A DNA stretch of 64,000 nucleotides from Exiguobacterium mexicanum (lineage in GTDB: Bacteria > Bacillota > Bacilli > Exiguobacteriales > Exiguobacteriaceae), in contig NZ_CP040676.1 of the NCBI RefSeq assembly GCF_005960665.1, positions 816,501 through 880,500 on the forward strand, written 5' to 3'. Numbering within the stretch: the stretch's first letter is position 1; each line of letters begins with the position of its first letter. Positions 35,993-45,034 of the stretch are shown in pieces. The translations under genes were made by a program, and so were the position numbers. The notes under the pieces were generated by a model, which worked only from the letters and a program-made list of their open reading frames with translations, did not search any database and was not told where the DNA came from.

Positions 35993-36019
35993 AAACATCA
36001 GTCTCGGCTGATGTTTTTT
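35993..36019 (+). terminator. Intrinsic terminator after the acetyltransferase gene
   Basis: AAACATCAG (35993-36001) pairs with CTGATGTTT (36008-36016), followed by T. Confidence 0.85.
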
Positions 36020-36060
36020 GTTAGTATAAAAACATGGACATAATAAAACGAGGTGACAGT

Positions 36061-36777
36061 ATGACATACGAAGAAGAATCACGAAAAGGGGTCATCGTGA
36101 TCGTCTATCCGCTCCAGTTCACGTCACGCTTGAGCGAGGCGTTTTTAGGACGGTTACGTGACGAATATGAAGTTCTCGTCGTGACCGGACAGACGGTCGG
36201 CTTGACCGCGGAAGACCATAAGCTGTTAATCAAGAACACGCTACGCGAGGCGAGCCAGTACAAACTGCCGATTCACGTCATCGCCTTCAGTCTCGGGGCA
36301 TTGTTAACGAACCGATTGCTCCAGGAATACGATGTGCCGCTCGGCAGTTTGACGTATATCTCACCCTTGTTCGATTGGCATCCGTCCCGCCAAATCGGCG
36401 GATTGAAACAAGTCGTCGCGAGTGCGGTCGACCGTTTCCGTCCGGATTTGCCGCTCGGCATGATGACATTCATGGGTGCAGGCGAAGAGTCGTCCCGCTT
36501 CGGTGAGATCACGTACGGGCAATACCGGGAAATCGAGGAAGAGATCGTCGAGCATCAAGAAGAGAAGAAACATTTGCCGCGCCTTCCACTCGCTTGCTTC
36601 TATGCGCCGGACGACCGCTTCGCCGATGTGAAACTGACGCTCAACGTCTGTCGAAAAATCGGCGGCGATCAAGTGTACATCCGCCGGCTCGAAGGCTTCC
36701 CGCATTTCGGCTATGAACGACTGAACACGAAGTTCGCGGAGACGCTCATCACGTTTTATGAATTGATTCGAGAATGA
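36061..36777 (+). CDS. Alpha/beta hydrolase-fold protein
   Basis: A 238-aa protein. IVYPLQFTSRLSEAF and the AFSLGALLTNRLL segment give the central strand and nucleophile elbow (Ser in F-S-L-G); the acid may be in APDDRF and the His in FPHFGYERLN near the C-terminus. The residues are arranged as in small serine esterases. No close family recognised and no substrate can be assigned. ATG 36061 after GAGGTGA is preferred over the longer frame. A bidirectional terminator follows. Confidence 0.6.
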   Translation: MTYEEESRKGVIVIVYPLQFTSRLSEAFLGRLRDEYEVLVVTGQTVGLTAEDHKLLIKNTLREASQYKLPIHVIAFSLGALLTNRLLQEYDVPLGSLTYISPLFDWHPSRQIGGLKQVVASAVDRFRPDLPLGMMTFMGAGEESSRFGEITYGQYREIEEEIVEHQEEKKHLPRLPLACFYAPDDRFADVKLTLNVCRKIGGDQVYIRRLEGFPHFGYERLNTKFAETLITFYELIRE

Positions 36778-36778
36778 C

Positions 36779-36810
36779 AAAACAGGCGACTCGCTCGAGT
36801 CGCCTGTTTT
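36779..36810. terminator. Bidirectional terminator between the hydrolase and mnmM genes
   Basis: A perfect 15-bp stem (36779-36793 with 36796-36810), A4 at the left end and T4 at the right. Confidence 0.9.
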
Positions 36811-37382
36811 CATGCACGTTTTTCAATCGCCACGATGAACGGGGGATGATTGATTTGATTGATGAAGCCGTAACGGAGGACGCCGGCCCGCTTTTGATCG
36901 AGTGCCTCGACGTAGGCGAGCACCTCGTCGCGCTCGATTTTGCCGCTATCATGGCCATGATAGATGACGACGACGATGACACCACCGACGGCCATGACGT
37001 CGAGCAGTTGCTCGAGGGCGTCGATGGTCGTATTGCCCGTCGTCGTGACCGACTTGTCGCTTCCCGGTAAATAACCGAGGTTGAACACGGCGGCTGTGAT
37101 CGGGCGTGTCTCGTCCGCTACAATTTCTCGGACGGTGTCGTGGCTGTCGTGGATGACAGTGACGCGGTCCGTCAATGCTGCTTCCTCGATGCGAATGCGT
37201 GTCGCCTCGACCGCCGCTGCTTGGACATCAAACGCGTAGACGTGTCCCGTCGCCTCGACGAGTTCGGCTAAAAACAATGTATCGTGCCCGTTGCCGGCCG
37301 TCATATCGATGGCGACGGCACCAGGTGTGACGTGTTCACGGAGTAGGTACTTCGCGAACGGTAAGACTCTCATTAATCCCAT
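36810..37382 (-). CDS. mnmM: tRNA wobble-uridine methyltransferase MnmM (YtqB)
   Basis: A 190-aa class I SAM methyltransferase. The SAM motif is AIDMTAGNGHDTLFLAEL near residue 28, followed by HVYAFDVQ and FNLGYLPGSDKSVTT, the last typical of YtqB proteins. B. subtilis YtqB (MnmM) methylates the aminomethyl group on U34 of certain tRNAs to give mnm5s2U, working after the radical-SAM enzyme YtqA (MnmL); both genes are paired here as there. ATG 37382 has good spacing to AAGAAGG and overlaps mnmL by 47 bp. Confidence 0.85.
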   Translation of the reverse strand: MGLMRVLPFAKYLLREHVTPGAVAIDMTAGNGHDTLFLAELVEATGHVYAFDVQAAAVEATRIRIEEAALTDRVTVIHDSHDTVREIVADETRPITAAVFNLGYLPGSDKSVTTTGNTTIDALEQLLDVMAVGGVIVVVIYHGHDSGKIERDEVLAYVEALDQKRAGVLRYGFINQINHPPFIVAIEKRA

Positions 37383-38313
37383 GGCTCTCATCCTTCTTTT
37401 TTCCTTGGAAGGAATCACGACGCACCAGTTCGGCATCGATGGCGTTCAAGACGGCCATCTTGTGCCGGCTCCACGTCGGACCGATCAACAGATCCGGTGG
37501 CCCGTCACCGGTCAACCGATGGATGACGATCTCGGGCGGTAACGTCTCAAGCTGGTCGCAGACGAGGGAGACGTAAGTCGTCTCGTCCATGAGCTCGAGC
37601 AATCCTTTTTCGTACTGACGGGCGAGCGGCGTGTGCTTCAAGACGTGGAGCAAATGGATCTTGATTCCTTGTATGTCCATTTTAGCAACTTCTCGCGCCG
37701 TGTCGAGCATCATCTCTGTCGTCTCGCCAGGGAGACCGTTAATGATATGGACAACCACGTTTATATTGCGTCGGCGGAGCTTGGCGAGACCTTCGAGGAA
37801 CGTCTTGTAGTCATGGCCACGATTGATTTTTTTCGCTGTCACATCGTGAATCGTCTGTAGGCCGAGTTCGATCGTGAGGGACGTCCGCTCATTCAACTCG
37901 GCGAGATAGTCGACGACGTCGTCCGGCAGACAGTCTGGTCGGGTCGCGATCGATAGACCGACGACACCTTCCTCTTTAAGGGCAGGCTCGAACAATTCCC
38001 GGAGCCGGGCGACGGGGGCATACGTGTTGCTGAACGCTTGGAAGTAAGCGATGTAGCGGGCTTCTTTCCACTTTCGATGCAACCGTGCCTTCACTTCGGC
38101 AAATTGGACCGGGATCGGATCGCAGGCGTTGCCGGCAAAATCACCGCTGCCGTCGTCCGAACAGAACGTACAGCCGCCCTTCGAGACGAGCCCGTCCCGG
38201 TTCGGACAAGTGAAACCGCCGTCGAGCGGTACCTTGAATACTTTCCCGCCGAACTCACGGCGATATGCTTCATTTAATTTGTGGTATCTGGCATCACCAA
38301 ATGGATGTTGCAT
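37336..38313 (-). CDS. mnmL: Radical SAM tRNA-modification enzyme MnmL (YtqA)
   Basis: A 325-aa radical SAM protein of the TIGR01212 type. The cluster-binding cysteines are C36, C48 and C51 (CPNRDG..GGCTFC), spaced Cx11Cx2C. Further blocks are SIATRPDCLPDDVVDYL, SLTIELGLQTIHD and KIHLLHVLKHTPLA. In B. subtilis the counterpart takes part in converting cmnm5s2U to nm5s2U in tRNA, after which MnmM methylates. AGGAGAGG precedes the start. The C-terminus extends past the mnmM start codon, so the two are cotranslated. Confidence 0.85.
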   Translation of the reverse strand: MQHPFGDARYHKLNEAYRREFGGKVFKVPLDGGFTCPNRDGLVSKGGCTFCSDDGSGDFAGNACDPIPVQFAEVKARLHRKWKEARYIAYFQAFSNTYAPVARLRELFEPALKEEGVVGLSIATRPDCLPDDVVDYLAELNERTSLTIELGLQTIHDVTAKKINRGHDYKTFLEGLAKLRRRNINVVVHIINGLPGETTEMMLDTAREVAKMDIQGIKIHLLHVLKHTPLARQYEKGLLELMDETTYVSLVCDQLETLPPEIVIHRLTGDGPPDLLIGPTWSRHKMAVLNAIDAELVRRDSFQGKKKDESHGINESLTVREVPTP

Positions 38314-38385
38314 GAATATCCTCTCCTTCTTTGCTCATGCTATCACAAGCTCTCCTCGTGTTTACTTCATAATAAGTAATTTTTC

Positions 38386-38458
38386 TTGACAGTTATGGGG
38401 CGTTCCGTTAGCTTGGAGAAGGACTTATTCTTGATTCGGCCGTCGTGCCGAATTTTTA
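38386..38458 (+). promoter_or_regulatory. Promoter followed by a short-leader terminator in front of the MFS gene
   Basis: TTGACA (38386-38391) with a weak TAGCTT 17 bp later, then an intrinsic terminator: ATTCGGC (38434-38440) with GCCGAAT (38447-38453) and T5. The terminator ends about 30 bp before the MFS start, an arrangement seen in attenuated resistance genes. Confidence 0.5.
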
Positions 38459-38489
38459 TCGTTAAACGGGAATGAAAGGAGTAACTGGT

Positions 38490-39680
38490 ATGAACAATAA
38501 AATGCCGATTTCGGTATGGATTTTGGTCATTGCGATGGCGCTCAATACAACGGCGGCGTCTTTTTTATGGCCATTTAACACACTCTATATAAATGGATAT
38601 TTAGGCGAATCGATGACGCTCGCAGGGATTGCCCTCCTCGTCAACTCGGCGCTCGCCATCGCTGGGAACTATATCGGGGGCACGCTGTTTGACCGGATCG
38701 GCGGGAAACGGACGCTCATCCTCTCGGTCGGGCTGTTGCTCGCGAGCTCGCTCGGCTTCTTGTTGTTTCATGCCACATTCCTCGGTTACTTGGGCTGGCT
38801 TGGATTGATTGGGTTTTCGGGTGGCCTCGTCTTCCCGACAGTATACGCTTTTGCTGGCTTGATTTGGCCGGAAGGGGGGCGACGATCGTTCAACGCGATT
38901 TATGTCGCCCAAAACGTCGGGGTCGCCCTCGGGACAGCGATGAGCGGGCAAATCGCGCGCATCGACATCGAGTGGATCTTTTACGCGAACTTCTTCTTAT
39001 CGGTCTTGTTCGTCGTCGTCCTCTTGTTCGGGCTCCGTTATTTGAAAGACCCGGCCCGTCCGGTCGTCCAATCGCAGCTTGAGGCTGCGGCGACGACGTT
39101 GTCCGGCGCGACGATGAAATCGATGTGGTTCGTCGCCATCGGTTACGCGGCCCTTTGGTTCGTTTACGTGCAGTGGCAAGGCACGATCGCTGTCCATTCG
39201 AAAGACCTCGGCGTGACAATCAGCCAGTATTCGCTCCTTTGGACGGTGAACGGCGCCTTGATCGTGTTCGCTCAACCGCTCCTCAACCGGGCCCTTCGTT
39301 ACTTTGAAGACGATTTGAAGAAGCAACTCATCGTTGGCGCCGTTATTTTCCTCGCCGCCTTCGCGGTCGTTCCGTTCGCGGGGGGCTTTACGATGTTCAT
39401 GGTCGCGATGGTCGTCATGACGATCGGGGAGATGTTCATTTGGCCGGCCGTTCCGACGATTGCCGCGAAACTCGCACCGCCGGGGAAAGCAGGACAGTTC
39501 CAAGGGCTCGTCAATATCGCGGCCTCGGTCGGTCGGATGATCGGCCCGACCTTATCGGGCCTCGTCTATGACGTATTCGGCATCGGTGCCGTCTTCACAA
39601 TGCTATTCTTGCTCACGGCCATCGCGCTCGCGTTCTTCATTTTCATGAAAGACATCCGAGTGCCTGAAAAATCAAGTTGA
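38490..39680 (+). CDS. MFS efflux-type transporter (YttB-like)
   Basis: A 396-aa major facilitator with 12 predicted hydrophobic segments. GGTLFDRIGGKRTLIL is the conserved loop between helices 2 and 3, and GLIWPEGGRRSFNAIYVAQNVGVALGTAMSG corresponds to the motif-C helix of antiporters. It lies between ytqA and leuS, where B. subtilis has yttB. Substrate unknown; drug export is a reasonable guess. AAAGGAG precedes ATG 38490. Its stop codon is part of the -35 of the leuS promoter. Confidence 0.85.
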   Translation: MNNKMPISVWILVIAMALNTTAASFLWPFNTLYINGYLGESMTLAGIALLVNSALAIAGNYIGGTLFDRIGGKRTLILSVGLLLASSLGFLLFHATFLGYLGWLGLIGFSGGLVFPTVYAFAGLIWPEGGRRSFNAIYVAQNVGVALGTAMSGQIARIDIEWIFYANFFLSVLFVVVLLFGLRYLKDPARPVVQSQLEAAATTLSGATMKSMWFVAIGYAALWFVYVQWQGTIAVHSKDLGVTISQYSLLWTVNGALIVFAQPLLNRALRYFEDDLKKQLIVGAVIFLAAFAVVPFAGGFTMFMVAMVVMTIGEMFIWPAVPTIAAKLAPPGKAGQFQGLVNIAASVGRMIGPTLSGLVYDVFGIGAVFTMLFLLTAIALAFFIFMKDIRVPEKSS

Positions 39681-39706
39681 CGCTCTAAAACAGATTGGGC
39701 TAAAAT
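39677..39706 (+). promoter_or_regulatory. Promoter of the leuS T-box transcript
   Basis: TTGACG (39677-39682), an 18-bp spacer and TAAAAT (39701-39706). Confidence 0.6.
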
Positions 39707-39711
39707 GAACG

Positions 39712-39967
39712 AGTGAGATCATACACATGCGTAGAAGAGGAATAGTATCGTGACGTCTGTATTTGTAGAGAGCCGGTGGGTGGTGTGAACCGGTATATGG
39801 ACTGCGAGAACTCGCCTTGGAGCAGTTCGCCTGAACGAACAGTAGGGTGAACCGGAGTTACGCCTCGTTACCGGCGTCTCAAGTGGCAGAAATGCAACAT
39901 GGGTGGTACCGCGGAAAGCTTTCAAGCCTTTCGTCCCATTACCGGGGCGGAAGGCTTTTTATTATGC
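39712..39967 (+). promoter_or_regulatory. T-box leader of leuS (tRNA-Leu sensing)
   Basis: Stem I carries AGAGAGCCGGTGGGTGGTGTG (39767 onward); a probable specifier codon CTC for leucine is at 39811-39813 in GAACTCGCC. The T-box sequence GGGTGGTACCGCGG begins at 39901, and the terminator (arm from 39924 with GGGGCGGAAGGCTT, then T) ends near 39967. Uncharged tRNA-Leu should favour the antiterminator and leuS expression. Confidence 0.92.
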
Positions 39968-39982
39968 AGAGGAGGATGAATT

Positions 39983-42385
39983 TTGGATTATTTTAAACAT
40001 CAAGACATCGAGCCGAAATGGCAAAAGCGTTGGGACGAGAAAGATGCGTTCCGGACGACAGAAGACCCGGACAAGGAGTGTTTCTACGTCCTTGACATGT
40101 TCCCATATCCATCAGGAGCCGGCCTTCACGTCGGTCACCCGGAAGGTTACACGGCGACGGACATCATCGCCCGCATGAAACGGATGCAAGGCTTCAACGT
40201 CCTCCATCCAATGGGGTGGGACGCGTTCGGTCTTCCGGCCGAGCAATATGCCCTCGACACAGGGAATGACCCGCGCGAGTTCACAGAGCGCAACATCGGC
40301 ACATTCCGACGCCAGTTGAAAGAGCTCGGTTTCTCATACGATTGGGATCGTGAAATCAGCACAACCGACCCGAAATACTACAAGTGGACGCAATGGATTT
40401 TCACACAGCTCCATGACCGCGGACTCGCCTACGTCGATGAAGTCGCCGTCAACTGGTGCCCGGCTCTCGGGACGGTACTCGCCAACGAAGAAGTCATCGA
40501 CGGCTTGTCAGAGCGCGGCAGCCATCCGGTTTACCGTGTCCCGATGAAGCAGTGGGTGCTCCGCATTACGGAATACGCAGAGCGGTTGCTCGATGATTTA
40601 GAAGGGCTTGACTGGCCAGACAGCGTCAAAGAGATGCAACGCAACTGGATCGGCAAGTCGGTCGGGGCAGAAGTCGATTTCAAAGTCGACGGTCACGAAA
40701 AAGTCGTCACGGTGTTCACGACACGTCCGGACACACTTTACGGCGCGACATACGTCACGCTCGCACCGGAGCACCCGTTCGTGAAAGCAATCGCGACACC
40801 GGAACAAACCGTCGCCATCGAGGCGTACGTCGAAGAAGTCTCGAAAAAGACAGATCTCGAACGGACCGATCTTGCTAAAGAGAAAACAGGCGTGTTTACT
40901 GGCGCTTACGCGATCAACCCGGTCAATGGTGAGAAGCTTCCAATCTGGATTGCTGACTACGTGTTGTCAACGTATGGTACAGGTGCGGTCATGGCCGTTC
41001 CTGGACATGATGAGCGCGACTATGAGTTCGCGAAGACGTTTGACCTTCCAATCCGTGAAGTCGTCACCGGCGGCAACTTGGATGAGGCGGCTTACGTCGA
41101 GGATGGCGTCCACATCAACTCAGGTAGCTTGGACGGTCTCAATAAAGCCGACGCGATCGCCAAGATCATCGAAGAGCTTGAACTTGCCGGCACTGGCCGT
41201 GCGAAGACGACGTATCGTCTCCGCGACTGGTTGTTCAGCCGTCAGCGCTATTGGGGCGAGCCGATTCCAATCGTTCATATGGAAGATGGCACGCTCAAGA
41301 CGGTCCCGGTCGAAGACCTCCCGCTCGAACTCCCGATCATCGATGAAATCAAACCGTCGGGTACGGGTGAATCGCCGCTTGCGAACGCAGACGAGTGGTT
41401 GACGTACACGGATCCAGTGACGGGTGAGAAGGGTCGTCGCGAGACGAACACGATGCCACAATGGGCCGGCAGCTGCTGGTACTACATTCGCTTCATCGAT
41501 CCGCACAATGAAGACATGATCGCGGACCCAGAGAAGTTGAAGCGTTGGCTTCCGGTCGATTTGTATATCGGTGGTACGGAGCACGCGGTCCTACACTTGC
41601 TCTACGCTCGTTTCTGGCACAAAGTGCTCTACGATATCGGCATCGTCCCGACGAAAGAGCCGTTCCAAAAACTCTATAACCAAGGGATGATCCTTGGTGA
41701 GAACAACGAGAAGATGTCGAAATCGAAAGGGAACGTCGTCAACCCGGATGACATCATCAAGTCGCACGGAGCCGACACGCTTCGTCTTTACGAGATGTTC
41801 ATGGGACCACTCGATGCGGCCATCGCTTGGTCGACGAACGGTCTCGACGGCGCTCGTCGCTTCCTTGACCGTGTCTGGCGTTTGTTCAATCAGACAGAGC
41901 TTCAAGACGTCGCACCGACTGCCGACTTCGAACGGACGTACCATCAGACGGTGAAGAAAGTGACAGAAGATTATGAGGCGCTCCGTTTCAACACGGCGAT
42001 TTCGCAACTCATGGTCTTCATCAACGAAGCGTATAAACAAGACACGCTTCCGAAACAAGAAATGATCAACTTCGTTAAGATGCTCGCCCCGGTCGCGCCA
42101 CACTTGGCCGAAGAGTTGTGGGAGCGTCTCGGCATGACGGAAGACTTGACGTATGCGGCATGGCCGAAGTTTGATGAGTCGAAACTCGTCAGCGACACGA
42201 TTGAAGTCGTCATCCAAGTGAACGGCAAGCTTCGTGCGAAGATGCACGTGGCCCGCGACGCTTCGAAAGAAGCGCTCGAGGCCGATGCGCTCGCGAACGA
42301 ACGCGTTCAAGAGTTCACGGAAGGGAAGACGGTCCGCAAAGTGATCGTCGTTCCAGGTAAGCTCGTCAATATCGTCGTTGGATAA
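39983..42385 (+). CDS. leuS: Leucyl-tRNA synthetase
   Basis: Class I aminoacyl-tRNA synthetase charging tRNA-Leu. The HIGH-type motif HVGH is at residues 49-52, KMSKS at 577-581, and the editing domain with [13 protein letters not shown] and its Thr-rich pocket lies between. The tRNA-binding domain and the C-terminal extension ([14 protein letters not shown]) complete the usual 800 aa. The start is TTG, eight bases after GGAGGATG. Transcription is under the T-box at 39712-39967. A terminator follows. Confidence 0.97.
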   Translation: MDYFKHQDIEPKWQKRWDEKDAFRTTEDPDKECFYVLDMFPYPSGAGLHVGHPEGYTATDIIARMKRMQGFNVLHPMGWDAFGLPAEQYALDTGNDPREFTERNIGTFRRQLKELGFSYDWDREISTTDPKYYKWTQWIFTQLHDRGLAYVDEVAVNWCPALGTVLANEEVIDGLSERGSHPVYRVPMKQWVLRITEYAERLLDDLEGLDWPDSVKEMQRNWIGKSVGAEVDFKVDGHEKVVTVFTTRPDTLYGATYVTLAPEHPFVKAIATPEQTVAIEAYVEEVSKKTDLERTDLAKEKTGVFTGAYAINPVNGEKLPIWIADYVLSTYGTGAVMAVPGHDERDYEFAKTFDLPIREVVTGGNLDEAAYVEDGVHINSGSLDGLNKADAIAKIIEELELAGTGRAKTTYRLRDWLFSRQRYWGEPIPIVHMEDGTLKTVPVEDLPLELPIIDEIKPSGTGESPLANADEWLTYTDPVTGEKGRRETNTMPQWAGSCWYYIRFIDPHNEDMIADPEKLKRWLPVDLYIGGTEHAVLHLLYARFWHKVLYDIGIVPTKEPFQKLYNQGMILGENNEKMSKSKGNVVNPDDIIKSHGADTLRLYEMFMGPLDAAIAWSTNGLDGARRFLDRVWRLFNQTELQDVAPTADFERTYHQTVKKVTEDYEALRFNTAISQLMVFINEAYKQDTLPKQEMINFVKMLAPVAPHLAEELWERLGMTEDLTYAAWPKFDESKLVSDTIEVVIQVNGKLRAKMHVARDASKEALEADALANERVQEFTEGKTVRKVIVVPGKLVNIVVG

Positions 42386-42387
42386 GC

Positions 42388-42426
42388 AAAGGAATGTGTG
42401 ACATTGTCACACGTTCCTTTCTTTTG
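42388..42426 (+). terminator. Intrinsic terminator after leuS
   Basis: AAAGGAATGTGTGACA pairs with TCACACGTTCCTTT across a short loop (42388-42420), then a T-rich tail. Confidence 0.8.
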
Positions 42427-42502
42427 TATGATGTCGTTTTCTTTTCGGGGCGGGTTTGTTACACTAAAGGGCGATACTGCATGTAAAGGGGACGAAACGT
42501 CC

Positions 42503-43540
42503 ATGAAACGTTCTTACGTACTATATACGACGCTGTTTGCCGTCGTCGTCGGCGTGATTTTGTGCTATGTGTTCGTCTTTTCGGACGAGGATATTCAAAG
42601 CCAAATCGCCTCGACGTTTGAAAAAATAGAGATTCAAACGAGTCACCAAGCGACATCTGTACCTCCCGTCGAAGCTTCGCCGGACGAGGAGGATATCGAT
42701 ACGACCGATGCCCTCGAACAGATTCAACAGCTCGACGAAGTGTACTATAGTGACACGATCGGGTCATATCTCGTCTTGACGAAAAATAAAGAGTTTTTCG
42801 AAGTGAGCGGGAACGCCAATCGCGTGAACGCGTCACTCATCCTCAGCAACGAAGGACAGCCCTACCGGTTCGGCGAGTTCATCGGTATGCGCATGATTTC
42901 CGAGGACAAGATTTATGCCGTCACGGCGAATGGGGTTCTCGTGACAATCGAGCGTGAAGAAGGCCGGTGGACGGAACAACGACGCAAATTGATTAAAGGA
43001 ATCGCCTCGACAGACCGATTGTTCGGCCTCGGTTATGACGAGGAGACGAAACGACTGATCATCATGAGCCGTTTGGCGGACACGCCGGATGTGGAACTGT
43101 TATACGTCCAAGAGCGCACGCTCGAGGAAGAGACGGCCAACGATAGTGGAGTGGAAACGGATGCGGCGACCGAGACCGATTCAGACGACGCGACATCGAT
43201 GACCGATGAAGCGGATGCTGAAGCAACGCTGGAACCGACAACGGAATGGGCGGTCGAGTCGAGGAAGCCGCTCACGACCGAAGGGATGAGCGCCTCGATT
43301 CAACAGAAGTTCGAGAACTTCCGCGGTGTCGGCCTCGTCGAACGCCAAGGGCGCATTTACGTCCTCGACTCGGAAGAGCTCGTCCTCTATACGGTCAATC
43401 CGGACGAAGGGACGATGAACGGGCAGATGGTGACACCCCGTGTGTATGGCTCGACCGGAATGTTCCTGCAAGACAATGAGATATTCGCCATCGTGCGACC
43501 AGATGTGTTCGACCTTGACGATTTCGTCTCGGTCGACTGA
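42503..43540 (+). CDS. Membrane-anchored extracytoplasmic protein of unknown function
   Basis: A 345-aa protein with a short basic N-terminus, one hydrophobic anchor (about residues 5-26, VLYTTLFAVVVGVILCYVFV) and an extracytoplasmic part. The part after a Pro/Glu/Asp-rich spacer has repeated short beta-strand patterns (YLVLTKNKEFFEVSG, KIYAVTANGVLVTIE, RIYVLDSEELVLYTV) like a beta-propeller. A strongly acidic Thr/Asp/Glu/Ala insert (about 214-245) interrupts it. No family recognised. AAAGGGG precedes ATG 42503. It is the last host-like gene before the AT-rich patch. Confidence 0.6.
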   Translation: MKRSYVLYTTLFAVVVGVILCYVFVFSDEDIQSQIASTFEKIEIQTSHQATSVPPVEASPDEEDIDTTDALEQIQQLDEVYYSDTIGSYLVLTKNKEFFEVSGNANRVNASLILSNEGQPYRFGEFIGMRMISEDKIYAVTANGVLVTIEREEGRWTEQRRKLIKGIASTDRLFGLGYDEETKRLIIMSRLADTPDVELLYVQERTLEEETANDSGVETDAATETDSDDATSMTDEADAEATLEPTTEWAVESRKPLTTEGMSASIQQKFENFRGVGLVERQGRIYVLDSEELVLYTVNPDEGTMNGQMVTPRVYGSTGMFLQDNEIFAIVRPDVFDLDDFVSVD

Positions 43541-44758
43541 ATAAAAAATAAAATTATACGTCATCTCTATCTATGGACAATTATGGTAGAAATGGCGTAT
43601 ATTTTATTGGTATGTAAGCGTTATATTTTATTAGGTGTAAATAACTCGGTCACTATACTGGAGGAATAAGATTGCTATTAAGTAACAATGACATTAAAAG
43701 GGAGATAGTTAAGGCTAAAAACATTAGTATATATCCATTGAAATTGGAAAATATAAAGGGTAGTTCTTTGAATCTATCTGCAAGTAAAATGGCGTGGCGA
43801 GTCTCTGATAGAAAGTCGGCGGTTGTTGCTGATACTACTATTATAATTCCTCCTAGGGATACAGTATGTATTTATACTAATGAAGCGATTTGGGTTTCAA
43901 GAAGAGTAGGAGGTACTTATCACCCAAGGGTATCATTAGTATCTAAAGGGTTAGGACATATTTCCACTACTTTAGATCCGGGGTGGGCTGGGGTATCGCT
44001 AGTTGCTGTAAATAATCCAAGTGATAAAGAAATTGTTATAAATGTGGGCGAAGCTTTTGTTTCTGTAATGTTTTATTACTTGAAAACACCTTCCTCTTTA
44101 AATGATCATGAAAACTTAGCGAGTAGACCTGACATTGGAAAAGTTTTTGACCTTTCACCTGAGGAACATTCATTTTTAGAAATGTCATGGCATAGAAATC
44201 AGTCAAATATTACAAAAAACATGATTAAGAGCCTAGAATATAATGATTTGAAAAGCCAAAAATTAAAATTTAGACGAACCTTAACAACGATTACTTCAAG
44301 TCCTTTGTTTTCTACTATCTTTGGAGGCATTATTACTGGGGCTATAATTTATTTTTTAGGATTTAATTAATAGTCTTATTTGCAAACTTGAAATACTTAC
44401 TCAAAAAATAAAGAAAACACAGGATTCAAGTGTATAATAGTCAGGAAAATAAAAATGGCTATTACTATAGGAGTGATAATTTTGAAGCGAGGATATTTTT
44501 ATGAAGAGGTTAAGCATTTCCATAAAACTTTCGGGCATCCAAATGCTACGTATCCGAAACCGTTGACTATTGATCGGGCAATCAAAAGGTCAGTATGGAC
44601 TGCTGAAGAAGCAGTAGTTGAATTTTTATTTCATTCTGCGCAAAATAAGGAAGAATTTATAACAGCTATCGATGAATTTAAGAAAGGTTTTGAAAAATCT
44701 GTTAGTATTACCTCTGAACTATCTTTGCCATCCAGTGAAGTTGATCGTATAGTGGGAC
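43541..44758. other. AT-rich horizontally acquired patch
   Basis: Composition changes sharply right after the preceding stop codon and changes back inside the gene at 44482-44994. By hand count, 44221-44280 has 16 G+C of 60 and 44641-44700 has 15 of 60, while 44761-44820 has 38 of 60. Codon use within the patch favours A/T endings, unlike every neighbour. No flanking repeats, tRNA or integrase was seen. Confidence 0.85.
43672..44370 (+). CDS. dCTP deaminase/dUTPase-fold protein with degenerate active site and C-terminal membrane helix
   Basis: A 232-aa protein starting at TTG after GGAGG. Residues 1-140 follow the dCTP deaminase layout: LLSNNDI at the start, GSSLNL, IPPRDTVCIYTNE, PRVSLVSKGL and TTLDPGWAG. 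Compared with E. coli Dcd, the GRSSLAR nucleotide loop reads PRVSLVS, so the first Ser and the second Arg are replaced (V87, S91), and the catalytic Glu of LEFYN is Ala112. Deaminase activity is therefore unlikely, though nucleotide binding may persist. A charged linker (about 160-205) leads to one hydrophobic helix at 213-230. AT-rich, clearly foreign codon use. Function unknown; a nucleotide-sensing membrane effector is a hypothesis. Confidence 0.75.
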   Translation: MLLSNNDIKREIVKAKNISIYPLKLENIKGSSLNLSASKMAWRVSDRKSAVVADTTIIIPPRDTVCIYTNEAIWVSRRVGGTYHPRVSLVSKGLGHISTTLDPGWAGVSLVAVNNPSDKEIVINVGEAFVSVMFYYLKTPSSLNDHENLASRPDIGKVFDLSPEEHSFLEMSWHRNQSNITKNMIKSLEYNDLKSQKLKFRRTLTTITSSPLFSTIFGGIITGAIIYFLGFN

Positions 44759-44994
44759 AAGCTGACGCGCTCACGGACGCCCTCTATTTCGTGATGGGCA
44801 GTTTCGTCGAGCTCGGGCTCGACCCGGTGCCGTTGTTCGAGATCGTGCAGCGCGCCAATATGGCGAAGCTCGGTCCGGATGGTAAGCCGATCCTGCGCGC
44901 GTCAGACAATAAGGTCATGAAGCCGGAAGGCTGGTTGCCACCCGAGCCAGAGCTCGAGGCGGAAGTGCGACGCCAACTTGAAGCGAAACAGTGA
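44482..44994 (+). CDS. MazG-like nucleotide pyrophosphohydrolase, compositionally chimeric
   Basis: A 170-aa all-helical pyrophosphohydrolase. The WTAEEAVVEFLFHS helix supplies the first acidic pair and GQADALTDALYFVMG the second, followed by IVQRANMAKLGPDGKP and KVMKPEGWLPPEPE, both typical of this NTP-pyrophosphatase subfamily. TTG 44482 lies after AGGAGTG. The first about 92 codons are AT-rich like the preceding gene; from about 44759 the DNA is host-like. The reading frame is intact across the joint. It is 111 bp from the dCTP-deaminase-like gene, likely cotranscribed. Substrate unknown. Confidence 0.72.
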   Translation: MKRGYFYEEVKHFHKTFGHPNATYPKPLTIDRAIKRSVWTAEEAVVEFLFHSAQNKEEFITAIDEFKKGFEKSVSITSELSLPSSEVDRIVGQADALTDALYFVMGSFVELGLDPVPLFEIVQRANMAKLGPDGKPILRASDNKVMKPEGWLPPEPELEAEVRRQLEAKQ

Positions 44995-45001
44995 CACCAA
45001 A

Positions 45002-45033
45002 AGAGAGCCTATCGCGCGCGATAGGCTCTCTTT
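45002..45033. terminator. Bidirectional palindromic terminator
   Basis: Fifteen bases 45002-45016 are complementary to 45017-45031 in full. It ends the MazG-like gene and the convergent flavoprotein gene. Confidence 0.85.
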
Positions 45034-45034
45034 C

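Noticed and set aside
41591-42310. 239-codon minus-strand frame inside leuS
   Set aside because: It is the complement of conserved LeuRS sequence and has no start signals.
43541-44758. Prophage or integrative element remnant
   Set aside because: No integrase, attachment repeats or phage genes; the right border lies inside a gene, which fits homologous recombination better.
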